From positions 124,001 through 188,000 of the forward strand of contig NZ_KI669454.1 in assembly GCF_000507845.1 (NCBI RefSeq): a stretch of 64,000 nucleotides of DNA, given 5' to 3'. Each line of letters starts with the position of its first letter. Positions within the stretch are counted from its first letter, which is position 1. The position numbers were made by a program, and so were the translations under genes. Below the pieces are notes generated by a model. It ran no database searches. It saw nothing but the letters and a program-made list of their open reading frames with translations, and was not told the origin of the DNA. Positions 1 through 7,083 of the stretch are shown one piece after another. This DNA comes from Helicobacter macacae MIT 99-5501 (GTDB taxonomy: Bacteria > Campylobacterota > Campylobacteria > Campylobacterales > Helicobacteraceae).

Positions 1-402
1 GATAGGCAGGCACAAGAATCGCGGATTTTGCCTTTGCTAGCGCGTCTAGGGCTAGATGAGGGACTGCTAGAGGCTTATCCTGCTATGCTTTCTGGCGGGC
101 AGGCGGCGAGATTTTGCCTAGCGCGTGCGCTGCTAGCGCGTCCCAAATACATCATACTTGATGAGAGCACTTCTAGCCTAGATGAGCGCGTGGAGGGCGA
201 GATACTCGCACTTCTAAAAGAGCTGCAAGAGGAGGAGGGGCTAGGTGTGTTGCTTATCACACATAGTGCGAGGCTTGCGAGGAAGTTTTGTGAGAAAATC
301 TACATAATGGAGTGCGGGGAAATCATCGAGGAAGTGCATAGTAGCGGGGCTTTTAGGAGTGATTTTGGGGCACAGCTTGATAGGCTTAGTGGGTTTGTGT
401 AA
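1..402 (+). CDS. ABC transporter ATP-binding protein, 3' end (partial)
   Basis: The reading frame is already open at the first base, so the N-terminus with the Walker A loop lies outside the window. What remains is the C-terminal half of an ABC ATPase: the signature LSGGQ at about 88-102, Walker B ending in ILDE at about 154-165 followed by a D-loop (SSLD), and the switch histidine in LLITH near 262. The wording around these motifs resembles the DppF/OppF/NikE group that powers peptide or nickel uptake (family knowledge); the substrate cannot be told from this fragment. It would act on the cytoplasmic face of the inner membrane. The next genes face the other way, so this closes a rightward operon. 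Confidence 0.85.
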   Translation, partial: DRQAQESRILPLLARLGLDEGLLEAYPAMLSGGQAARFCLARALLARPKYIILDESTSSLDERVEGEILALLKELQEEEGLGVLLITHSARLARKFCEKIYIMECGEIIEEVHSSGAFRSDFGAQLDRLSGFV

Positions 403-545
403 GCGGGACTTGAAGTATAGAATTTAAAGGCAAGGCTTTGAAGTGCAAAATCGCTTTAAGTGCGAAAAAATCGCGTAAAAATTGCTTTGAGTGCGAAAAT
501 CAACCACCCCAAAACAATCAGCCTTAAGAAATCAGCCAAAACCCA

Positions 546-677
546 CTAAAAATCAGCTTTTTTAGAATCGGTGTCTTTTGGCTTTGGCATTCCTGTGGGG
601 AACGCGAATGTTTTGACAATGATAGCAGACATAATCGCAAACATTGCAAGGCAAAACCATAGTGAAAAGGTTACCAT
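546..677 (-). CDS. Small single-span membrane protein, 43 aa
   Basis: This frame encodes 43 residues: about 24 hydrophobic residues (MVTFSLWFCLAMFAIMSAII...) followed by a charged tail rich in Pro, Lys and Asp. Its ATG shares one base with the stop codon of the upstream gene (TAATG at 679-675), and a strong Shine-Dalgarno sequence (AAAGGAGG) sits inside the end of that gene, so the two are probably translationally coupled. I do not recognise the family. An analogous TAATG pair occurs at 61688-62007. The N-in, single-helix layout is inferred from hydrophobicity. It could be an accessory subunit of the larger partner; a toxin-like role is possible but unsupported. Confidence 0.6.
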   Translation of the reverse strand: MVTFSLWFCLAMFAIMSAIIVKTFAFPTGMPKPKDTDSKKADF

Positions 678-895
678 TAGTCCTCCTTTAGTTGATTTAG
701 GTATTTGTTATACCATAGGCATAGCACGGCTATCACAGCGCAAGCAAGCACCATACCGACCCACAAAATCACAAGTTTGGTAAGCGTGAGGTTTTCGGCA
801 TTGACAAAGAGATATGAAATCATACCAAGCAGGGCAAGCCCAAAGGCAGATATAACTTTCTCTAGGTTGTTTAGGATTCTCTCAAGTTTTTTCAT
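677..895 (-). CDS. Small two-helix membrane protein, 72 aa
   Basis: The 72-residue product has a short basic N-terminal helix (MKKLERILNNLEK), two hydrophobic segments at about residues 14-33 and 43-63, and a charged end. I chose the ATG at 895 over an in-frame TTG at 961, because the extra residues would be unremarkable and a perfect TATAAT lies at 908-903 on this strand. That -10 would put the transcript start almost on the ATG, so the message may be leaderless or nearly so; no clear Shine-Dalgarno is visible. It overlaps the next small gene by one base. The family is unknown; layout and size match the 75-residue protein at 61780-62007, although sequence identity is low by eye. Confidence 0.6.
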   Translation of the reverse strand: MKKLERILNNLEKVISAFGLALLGMISYLFVNAENLTLTKLVILWVGMVLACAVIAVLCLWYNKYLNQLKED

Positions 896-1004
896 AAGCG
901 CGATTATAGCGCAGTTTTGAGTTTGATAGGATAATAAATTTGCGACTTTATTCACAAGCAAAATCTATCAGCGCACGCGGGATTTTGACAAAAATAGACA
1001 AAAA

Positions 1005-1077
1005 CGGACAATCAAATGTCCATCTGCAATGCCACCAAAAAAGCACACAAAAATTTTAGCGGACAATCAAATGTCCG
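1005..1077. promoter_or_regulatory. Paired inverted repeats (operator-like) with promoter for the DUF2779 gene
   Basis: Two copies of the same interrupted palindrome, GGACA-ATCAAA-TGTCC, lie at 1006-1021 and 1061-1076. The second has an extra flanking C/G pair. They are 55 bp apart, close to a whole number of helical turns. A TTGACA lies at 985-990 and a TATAAT at 1088-1093, followed by AAGGAG at 1109-1114 and the ATG at 1121. Identical spacers in both copies suggest a sequence-specific dimeric regulator rather than chance. WYL-type regulators of defence islands bind such sites (family knowledge), and a truncated WYL-type HTH gene lies downstream at 4610. Confidence 0.55.
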
Positions 1078-1120
1078 TTTTGCTCGGTATAATGTCTCTC
1101 ACAAAAACAAAGGAGAGCAA

Positions 1121-2848
1121 ATGCCACGCACAATACACACTCACAGCGCAACCAAACAAGTAGAAAACACCACAGCAAGTAAGACACACAATGCAAAGGC
1201 ACGCGCAACCGTGATAGATAAAAGTAACCACGACAAGCAAACCCACGCAACAATCACAAACAAAAATCTAAGCCAATCAAATCAAGCCCACACAATAAAG
1301 GACACAACAAAACCCACAAAACCCACAAGCCAAATGCCAACCACCAAACCCCACTCCTTGCACCTCTCCAAGTCCCAATACCTGCGTGGCGTGCAGTGCC
1401 ACAAGCGACTTTGGCTGTATAAATACAAGCGCGAACTGCTAGATGAGCCCACGCCCTCCCAACTAGCGCGATTTCAAGCGGGCAATGAAGTGGGCGAGCT
1501 TGCCCTAAAATTATTTGATTGCAAAGAAAAAATCGCCTTTAGCGAGGGGGACTTTAGCGCGAAAATCGCTAGGACAAAAGAGCTTGTGAAAAGCGGTGCG
1601 CACTCCATTGCCGAAGCAACTTTTTCGCACAACGGCGTTCTAGTAATGGTGGATATTTTGCAAATCACGGCGGACGGGCTTATCATAAACGAAGTCAAAT
1701 CTAGCACGGGACTAAAGAGCGTGCATATCGATGATTTGGCGGTGCAGTATTTCGTGCTAAGTGGCGCGGGGCATAAAGTCATCGGTGCAAATCTCGTGCA
1801 TATCGATAGCACATACACACGCAAAGGTGTGCTTGAAGTGGAAAAGCTATTTGCTAAAATCGATTGCCTGCAAGCCGTGCTTGAGAAGCAAAGCGAGGTA
1901 GAGCAAAATCTGTGTGAATTTGAGAAGATTCTAGAAGACAGCACAAACGCGCCAAACATAGCGATAGGCACGCAGTGTGATTGCCCTTATGAGTGCGATT
2001 TTAAGGGCGTTTGCTGGAGTGGCGTGGCAGATGAAAATAGCATTTTTGAGATTTCGCGCCTTGATTGGCGCACCAAATTCGCGCTCTATCATAGTGGCAT
2101 TGCGCGTTTTAGCGACATTAAGGACTTTAGCGCGTTTAGCGCATCGCAAATCTTGCAAATACAATGTGCGCTAGATAACGCCACACATATCGACAAACCC
2201 GCGATTCAAGCGTTTCTAGCCACGCTCCGCTATCCCGTGTATCATTTGGACTTTGAGACATTCCAAGAAGCCGTGCCTAGCTTTGACTCGCAGTGTCCGT
2301 ATATGCAAGTGCCCTTTCAGTATTCGTTGCATATCGATTATGGCGGAGGCGATGAAAGTATCGAGCATAGAGAGTTTTTGGCGGACTCGCAGGGCGACCC
2401 TAGAGTCGTGCTTGTGGAGTCGCTTGTGCGAGACATTCCGCGAGGTGCGTTTATTTTGGCGTATAATGCGAGTTTTGAAAAGGGCGTGATGAAAAGGTTA
2501 GCTTTGACTTTCCCGCAGTATGCGGAGATTTTGGAGCATTTTTGTGAAAATACGGCGGACTTGATGACGCCTTTTGCGCAAAAAGCCTACTACCACCCCG
2601 CTATGCGCGGGAGCTACTCGATAAAGGCAGTGCTACCCGCGCTTATGCCAGAAATGGAGCAGGCGTATAAGGATTTAGAGCTAGTGCATAATGGCGGGGA
2701 GGCTATGGAGGCGTTCCCCGCGCTAAAGGCTATGGATAGGGCAAATCGCTGGGCATATCGGCGCGCGCTTTTGGCATACTGCAAACTTGACACTTTGGCA
2801 ATGGTAAAGGTGCTAGGGAAGCTACGGGAAGTGGCGGAAAATGATTAA
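1121..2848 (+). CDS. DUF2779 protein: Cas4-like nuclease fused to RNase H-like domain
   Basis: The product is 575 aa. After a Thr/Lys/Asn-rich N-terminal tail (about residues 1-78) comes a Cas4-like PD-(D/E)XK region: D178 and E191-V-K193 fit the catalytic D...ExK pattern, and C93 with C288, C292 and C298 fits the four-cysteine Fe-S arrangement of Cas4/AddB-type nucleases. The C-terminal half opens with HLDFET (375-380), the first acidic motif of a DEDD/RNase H-like exonuclease, as in DUF2779 (family knowledge). The ATG at 1121 has AAGGAG eight bases upstream; an earlier in-frame ATG at 1016 lies upstream of the promoter and was rejected. The DUF262 gene follows 49 bp later. Role unproven; nucleic-acid processing or defence is likely. 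Confidence 0.8.
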   Translation: MPRTIHTHSATKQVENTTASKTHNAKARATVIDKSNHDKQTHATITNKNLSQSNQAHTIKDTTKPTKPTSQMPTTKPHSLHLSKSQYLRGVQCHKRLWLYKYKRELLDEPTPSQLARFQAGNEVGELALKLFDCKEKIAFSEGDFSAKIARTKELVKSGAHSIAEATFSHNGVLVMVDILQITADGLIINEVKSSTGLKSVHIDDLAVQYFVLSGAGHKVIGANLVHIDSTYTRKGVLEVEKLFAKIDCLQAVLEKQSEVEQNLCEFEKILEDSTNAPNIAIGTQCDCPYECDFKGVCWSGVADENSIFEISRLDWRTKFALYHSGIARFSDIKDFSAFSASQILQIQCALDNATHIDKPAIQAFLATLRYPVYHLDFETFQEAVPSFDSQCPYMQVPFQYSLHIDYGGGDESIEHREFLADSQGDPRVVLVESLVRDIPRGAFILAYNASFEKGVMKRLALTFPQYAEILEHFCENTADLMTPFAQKAYYHPAMRGSYSIKAVLPALMPEMEQAYKDLELVHNGGEAMEAFPALKAMDRANRWAYRRALLAYCKLDTLAMVKVLGKLREVAEND

Positions 2849-2897
2849 GTTTGGTTTGATATAATTTGAACTTATATTAAATTTAAGGAGTAAAAAA

Positions 2898-4592
2898 ATG
2901 GCGCAAAAAATAGATGCACAAGAAAAAAGCGTATTAGAGTATTTGTCAAAAAGTAAATTTTTGATACCTATGTATCAAAGACCTTATACTTGGGGCGAAG
3001 ACGAGTGTGATGAGCTATGGAATGACATAGAAACCTTTTTTATGGAAAACAAGGATAAAGATGATGACGATATAAAATATTTTCTAGGTTCTATCGTTTT
3101 GTATGACAGCAATGGCAAGTTAAATATTATAGATGGACAACAAAGGACAACAACGCTAAATTTGTTTATTTGCGCTTTATATGACAAAGCAGTTCATCAA
3201 AAAGGCGATATTAAGCAATTAGTCTCGGATTTAGAATCTTGCTTGTGGAATCCAGACAAAAAAAGCGGTGAGGTGGATTATTCTAAATTTCGACTAGAAA
3301 GCGAAGTTATCAATGAAGCTGATGATGAAATGCTACACTCCATTTTAAGCAGAAAATATGTTTTATGTGATGAAAAAGATTTTGAAAAAACGATAAAAAA
3401 TTCTAAATCAAATTACGAAAAAAATTATTTATTTTTTATTCAAAAATCCAATGAATTTGCAAAAAATAATCCAAAACTTTGGGAGGATTTTTGTTTAGCC
3501 GTATTGCATAAATGTTTTGTATTACCTATGGAATGTCAAGGTAAAAATGAAGACGATAGATTTGATAGTGCTTTAAGGATTTTTAACACTCTTAATAATA
3601 GAGGTATTCCACTTTCTGATGCAGATATATTTAAAGGAGAAATTATAAAAAATAAAAAATCTCAAGATGAAAGAAAGGAATTTATAGATAATTGGAAAGA
3701 AATTGAATTTAAATCAGACATACAATTTTTGTTTCAACAATATATGCACATTATTCGTGCTAAAAACGGTGAAAAGGATAATGTTATTGGTTTGCGACCT
3801 TTCTTTATGCAGAAATATAAAGGGATTTTGGCTAAACCTGAAACTATGGAGGATATTAAGGAATTAAGCGAATATTGGAGTGGCAGTTATGATGATAATT
3901 ACACGCTAAAACATCATCAGTTTTGGGATATTCTTGGCGAATTCCCTAATGACTATTGGAAATATTTAGATTCCGCTTTATTTTTATATTGCAGAGATAA
4001 TAAATTGAAGCATAGTGAAGTATTAGAAACTTATATGTCCAAAATTACCGCCAACATAATGGTAAAATTCATTGATAAGCCAACTATTTCTGTTGTCAAA
4101 CCACTTATTTTTAGCGGATATGTCTCTCTTTATAAAAATGGTGTGTTAGATTTTGATACAAATACAAAACAAATTTTGGAAAATGAAAGTTTGTTCAAAC
4201 AACAATTTTTTAGGGCTACTAAACTTATTCCGTCTCTTTTGTGTTTGTATAATTATTTAAAATATGAACAACACGAAATCATTCGTGGCGTGCATATAGA
4301 GCATATTTTTCCGCAAAAATGGCAGAATACAAATTACAATGGTTGGGATAGACAAGATGCCAAAGAGTTTTTAGAACATATTGGCAATAAAATGTGGCTT
4401 GAGGAAAAGATAAATATACAAGCAGGAAATGGTTATTTTGGTAGAAAAAAAGAAAAGTATAAAAAATCGAATTTATTGGAGGCGCAAGATTTAGCAAACT
4501 ATCCCAAAGATGATTGGCTAAAAGAGGATATTGAAAAACGAGGCGAGGAAATTTATCAAAGACTTTTTAAATTCTTTAAAGAAAATATTTAA
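2898..4592 (+). CDS. DUF262/DUF1524 protein (GmrSD-like, HNH nuclease)
   Basis: The product is 564 aa. The N-terminus carries DUF262 hallmarks: YQRPYTW at 26-32 and DGQQR at 79-83, a ParB-like nucleotide-binding/hydrolysing fold. The C-terminus carries the DUF1524 HNH-type motif HxEHxFP (H466, E468, H469). This is the single-chain layout of GmrSD-type, modification-dependent type IV restriction enzymes and BrxU (family knowledge); activity on modified DNA is inferred. Base use is clearly more AT-rich than the flanking housekeeping genes, consistent with horizontal transfer. It has its own TATAAT at 2870-2875 and a good ribosome site (AAGGAG). The neighbouring nuclease and regulator remnant make a defence island plausible. 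Confidence 0.85.
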   Translation: MAQKIDAQEKSVLEYLSKSKFLIPMYQRPYTWGEDECDELWNDIETFFMENKDKDDDDIKYFLGSIVLYDSNGKLNIIDGQQRTTTLNLFICALYDKAVHQKGDIKQLVSDLESCLWNPDKKSGEVDYSKFRLESEVINEADDEMLHSILSRKYVLCDEKDFEKTIKNSKSNYEKNYLFFIQKSNEFAKNNPKLWEDFCLAVLHKCFVLPMECQGKNEDDRFDSALRIFNTLNNRGIPLSDADIFKGEIIKNKKSQDERKEFIDNWKEIEFKSDIQFLFQQYMHIIRAKNGEKDNVIGLRPFFMQKYKGILAKPETMEDIKELSEYWSGSYDDNYTLKHHQFWDILGEFPNDYWKYLDSALFLYCRDNKLKHSEVLETYMSKITANIMVKFIDKPTISVVKPLIFSGYVSLYKNGVLDFDTNTKQILENESLFKQQFFRATKLIPSLLCLYNYLKYEQHEIIRGVHIEHIFPQKWQNTNYNGWDRQDAKEFLEHIGNKMWLEEKINIQAGNGYFGRKKEKYKKSNLLEAQDLANYPKDDWLKEDIEKRGEEIYQRLFKFFKENI

Positions 4593-4609
4593 ATAAAGGA
4601 ATCTGTGCT

Positions 4610-4774
4610 ATGAACTCTCCCCGCACTACGCGAATCAATCTCCTTTATGAGCGACTAAAAAGTGCGAATGGCGCACGACTAGGCGAACTAGCAAAAGAGC
4701 TTGGCGTAAGCACCAAAACACTACAACGCGATTTTAAAGAATTGCAAAAACTAGGCGCATACAAAGTTGGGTAG
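4610..4774 (+). pseudogene. Truncated WYL-family regulator (N-terminal HTH only)
   Basis: An ATG at 4610 opens 54 residues that match the N-terminal winged helix-turn-helix of WYL/DeoR-like regulators (RINLLYERLK, then LAKELGVSTKTLQRDFKEL, then the start of the wing). The frame stops just where the wing should continue, and no WYL domain follows. In intact defence islands such proteins (BrxR, CapW; family knowledge) repress the system and bind inverted repeats. Here the gene looks broken, although a 54-residue DNA-binding stub could still be made. It starts 17 bp after the DUF262 gene, in the same direction. Confidence 0.65.
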
Positions 4775-5131
4775 TTTGTGCTTTGATAAATCTTAATAAA
4801 AATGCGGACAAAAACGCGCGAGTGATGATTTGCAAGGCGATGCAATTAAGCACAAAATCTTGCTAGCGAAGCTATGCGAAGTAGAATCAACACTAGCAAA
4901 ATTTGATTAAAATCTAATTTATGTTGCTTTTGTCCTGCAATGTTTGTGTGCGTAATAGCGATTGCGCTTAAGCGCGGAATCTGCATTGCTATATTTTGCG
5001 CTCATTTAGCACAAACTAAGCAAGCACAATCCCCCCAAAATCACTAAAAATGTCAAATCACTAAAAAGCCAACGCACAAAATCACAAAAATTGCAAAAAC
5101 AGAAAGCTACCAAATCAACGAACAAAATCCA
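4775..5131. other. Decayed region between the defence island and the OMP gene
   Basis: No intact gene is visible. On the + strand, 4837-4911 reads as a plausible protein C-terminus ending ESTLAKFD before TAA, but it is preceded by stops and frame changes, as if a longer gene had eroded. This is the likely remainder of the regulator or of another island gene. The rest is AT-rich filler with many CAAAATC/CACTAAAA words common in this genome. Confidence 0.4.
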
Positions 5132-5884
5132 CTAAAAGCTAAAAGTATAGCGAGCAGTTATGCTATATGGGTGGTGTATGCTGGTTTTTTCGCTCGAAGT
5201 CGATAAGTATGTATCTCCACCACCATTGAATCGCTCTTGGTATGTTTTATCAAACAGCTTCGTAGCTAGAAATGGCACGCGTGCGACTATCTCTACGCCG
5301 TGATTTTTGGCGATATTTGCTCGCAAGCCCACATTTAGCGCGACATCAAAGCCATTTTTGCTTAAGCTCCAGCCCTGCTGATAACTATCAATAAGTTTTT
5401 GGTAGTCATTTATGGATTTTCCTACCCAGCTTGTCCCGCCAATCCCAAGCCCTACAAACCCACCAAAATCTAGGCTTTCTTGTGCGATGAAATTCCCTAG
5501 AAAATCCACATTTACGCCGTAGTTTATCATCGTAGCGCTTACATTTTTCCATTGCGCAGATACGCCACTCCTTGTCGTGCTAAGCGAGGCGTGCATAGCA
5601 CTTAAGCTCGCATAGTAGCGCAATCCAAGATAAGGGGTAAAAAATTGCTTATAGCCAGCTACAATCCCGTATTTCACTCCTCCTCCGCTGTATTTGAGGG
5701 TATATGGTCTGCCACCTTGAATCTGTCCTGTGGTTAGATTTTGTTCGCTATAAGAGGTTTTATACTCCACACTAGCTCCACCATATCCCACTTCAGCTCC
5801 TAGAAATACACCGCTTTGCTCAGCAAAAGCGACATTGCCTAAAGCAAGCGCGACACTTGCGACTATGATTTTACTTTGTTTCAT
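5132..5884 (-). CDS. Outer membrane beta-barrel protein (Helicobacter OMP family)
   Basis: The precursor is 250 aa. A classical signal peptide (MKQSKIIVASVALALGNVAFA) ends with an AxA cleavage site. The mature part alternates Gly/aromatic strands (SGVFLGAEVGYGGAS at its start) and ends with ARYTFSF, a terminal Phe typical of BamA-inserted barrels. I chose the ATG at 5884 because AAAGGAAAAAG precedes it; an in-frame ATG at 5917 lacks a ribosome site. A paralogue lies at 15991-16764 with the same layout and conserved phrases such as the KVPF/RVPF strand and DKT. Both share a duplicated upstream segment with a poly-C switch, so expression is probably phase-variable. A surface adhesin or porin role is inferred. 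Confidence 0.85.
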   Translation of the reverse strand: MKQSKIIVASVALALGNVAFAEQSGVFLGAEVGYGGASVEYKTSYSEQNLTTGQIQGGRPYTLKYSGGGVKYGIVAGYKQFFTPYLGLRYYASLSAMHASLSTTRSGVSAQWKNVSATMINYGVNVDFLGNFIAQESLDFGGFVGLGIGGTSWVGKSINDYQKLIDSYQQGWSLSKNGFDVALNVGLRANIAKNHGVEIVARVPFLATKLFDKTYQERFNGGGDTYLSTSSEKTSIHHPYSITARYTFSF

Positions 5885-5985
5885 CTTTTTCCTTTGTGAG
5901 TAGAATCTTAAGCCCACCCAAAGACAAATCTAAAAAAATCTAAACTCTTTGGATAAGTCATTTAAGGGGGCAAAAGTAGGGTTTG

Positions 5986-6091
5986 ATTTTACCCCCCCCC
6001 CTTATTAAAAAATGCTTAAATCTATAAGATTTTTGACATTTTTTGGCAAAAAATATAAAAATTTTTAAAAGCCGTGATTTTTAGGGATTTT
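5986..6091 (-). promoter_or_regulatory. Poly-C10 switchable promoter of the first OMP gene (duplicated segment, copy 1)
   Basis: On the transcribed (minus) strand a run of ten G (6001-5992) is followed directly by TAAAAT (5991-5986), a good -10. The roughly 90 bases upstream (6002-6091) are nearly identical to 16914-17004. Placing a homopolymer inside the spacer or -35 region is the known design of phase-variable Helicobacter OMP promoters such as hopZ and sabA (family knowledge). Predicted transcript start is about 95-100 bases before the ATG at 5884. Confidence 0.65.
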
Positions 6092-6430
6092 ACAATGGAG
6101 GGGGTTTTTGGTAGTGAGTGGAGATTTTGGGGGAAGCGATTGGAGGTGGTAACGAAAAGTTAGTGTTATTGGATATGACAAGCGATAGCGCGTGATTGCC
6201 TTGCTACATTTTACCTTGCCATATCGCTTCTATTTGCTCTGCTAGATTTGACAATCTTTTATCCACTTGTGATAATGCTTTGGCTATAATTTGGAATCTA
6301 AAAGTGCAAAAAAGCTATGCTTAATTCACGCACAAAATCACATAGCCAAACAAAGCCAAATCACAAAAACCTACAAAATACAAGCATAATCAAAGCCTAC
6401 AAATAGCCAAGATAACGAGGTGGTAGCCAA
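6092..6430. other. Intergenic region upstream of pseH with a 37-bp repeat
   Basis: No intact gene. A 37-bp sequence at 6257-6293 recurs exactly at 20462-20498, in front of rimO. It contains TGGCTATAAT, a strong -10 (TATAAT at 6285-6290), so it may be the pseH promoter. Read on the minus strand it also encodes part of a plausible protein tail (AKALSQVDK, continuing here into LSNLAEQIEAIWQGKM and a stop), so a fragment of an eroded gene is the alternative. Confidence 0.45.
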
Positions 6431-7069
6431 ATGGCAAAAAACTTTTTTTATAATGAGATTTACGCCCTAGACTTTACTCTTATGGACAAAAAAGATTCTC
6501 TCTATGTCTTGCAAATGCGCAATCACGCGCAAGTCGCGCAGTATATGTATTCTAGTCATATCAGCAAGCAGGGGCATACAGACTTCATAAAGGGACTAAA
6601 AAACAACCAAAAATCCGCTTATTGGCTACTAAAAAAAGGGGGCGAGATTTTGGGTGTGGCTTCTCTCTCTCGTATCAATCTCACGCACAAAAACGCCTAC
6701 ATAGGAATCTATAAAAATCCGTTTTTGGACGCTTGTGCGCAGGCAAAAGTGTTAGCGAAATCTACTTGCACAGGGCTTTCTAGCCACGCTATTGGCGATT
6801 CTGCGAGTAACTCTAGTGGCACTTCTAGCGATAGTTTTGTAGGAATTTCTGTGGGTGCGGAGATTTTGGCGACACTAGAGCATATAGCATTTAGCGAGTT
6901 TTGCTTGCATTCCTTGCACCTAGAAGTGCTAGAGTCAAACGCAAAAGCGATAAGATTTTATGAAAAAAACGGCTATAAATACGGCGGTAAGCTAGTAGAC
7001 TTCATCTACCGAAATGAGTTTTATCACAATGCACTGCTTTATAGCAAAATCTCGCCACTTGGTTTTTAG
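6431..7069 (+). CDS. pseH: Pseudaminic acid pathway N-acetyltransferase PseH
   Basis: PseH acetylates UDP-4-amino-4,6-dideoxy-AltNAc with acetyl-CoA, the third step to pseudaminic acid, the sugar that decorates Campylobacterota flagellin (established pathway). The 212-aa product follows H. pylori PseH in order: an ALDFT start, a RNH motif with MYSS near residue 40, a GIYKNPF strand near 92, and the GNAT C-terminal end LHLEVLESNAKAIRFYEKNGY. It is longer than the usual roughly 180 aa because of a Ser/Ala/Gly-rich insertion at about 98-138 with no counterpart in the family. pseI follows 14 bp downstream, so the two form an operon. Cytoplasmic. Confidence 0.9.
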   Translation: MAKNFFYNEIYALDFTLMDKKDSLYVLQMRNHAQVAQYMYSSHISKQGHTDFIKGLKNNQKSAYWLLKKGGEILGVASLSRINLTHKNAYIGIYKNPFLDACAQAKVLAKSTCTGLSSHAIGDSASNSSGTSSDSFVGISVGAEILATLEHIAFSEFCLHSLHLEVLESNAKAIRFYEKNGYKYGGKLVDFIYRNEFYHNALLYSKISPLGF

Positions 7070-7083
7070 AAGGAATCTAGCAA

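Noticed and set aside
571..783. Rightward frame of 70 aa opposite the small membrane-protein genes
   Set aside because: It is the shadow of the leftward pair, which has strong ribosome sites and hydrophobic products.
1016..1120. Upstream in-frame ATG for the DUF2779 gene
   Set aside because: It lies before the TATAAT at 1088 and between the two inverted repeats; the ATG at 1121 has AAGGAG.
6248..6290. TTGACA at 6248-6253 as -35 of the TATAAT at 6285
   Set aside because: The spacing of 31 bases is far outside the 16-19 usual range; the -10 alone may suffice in Helicobacter.
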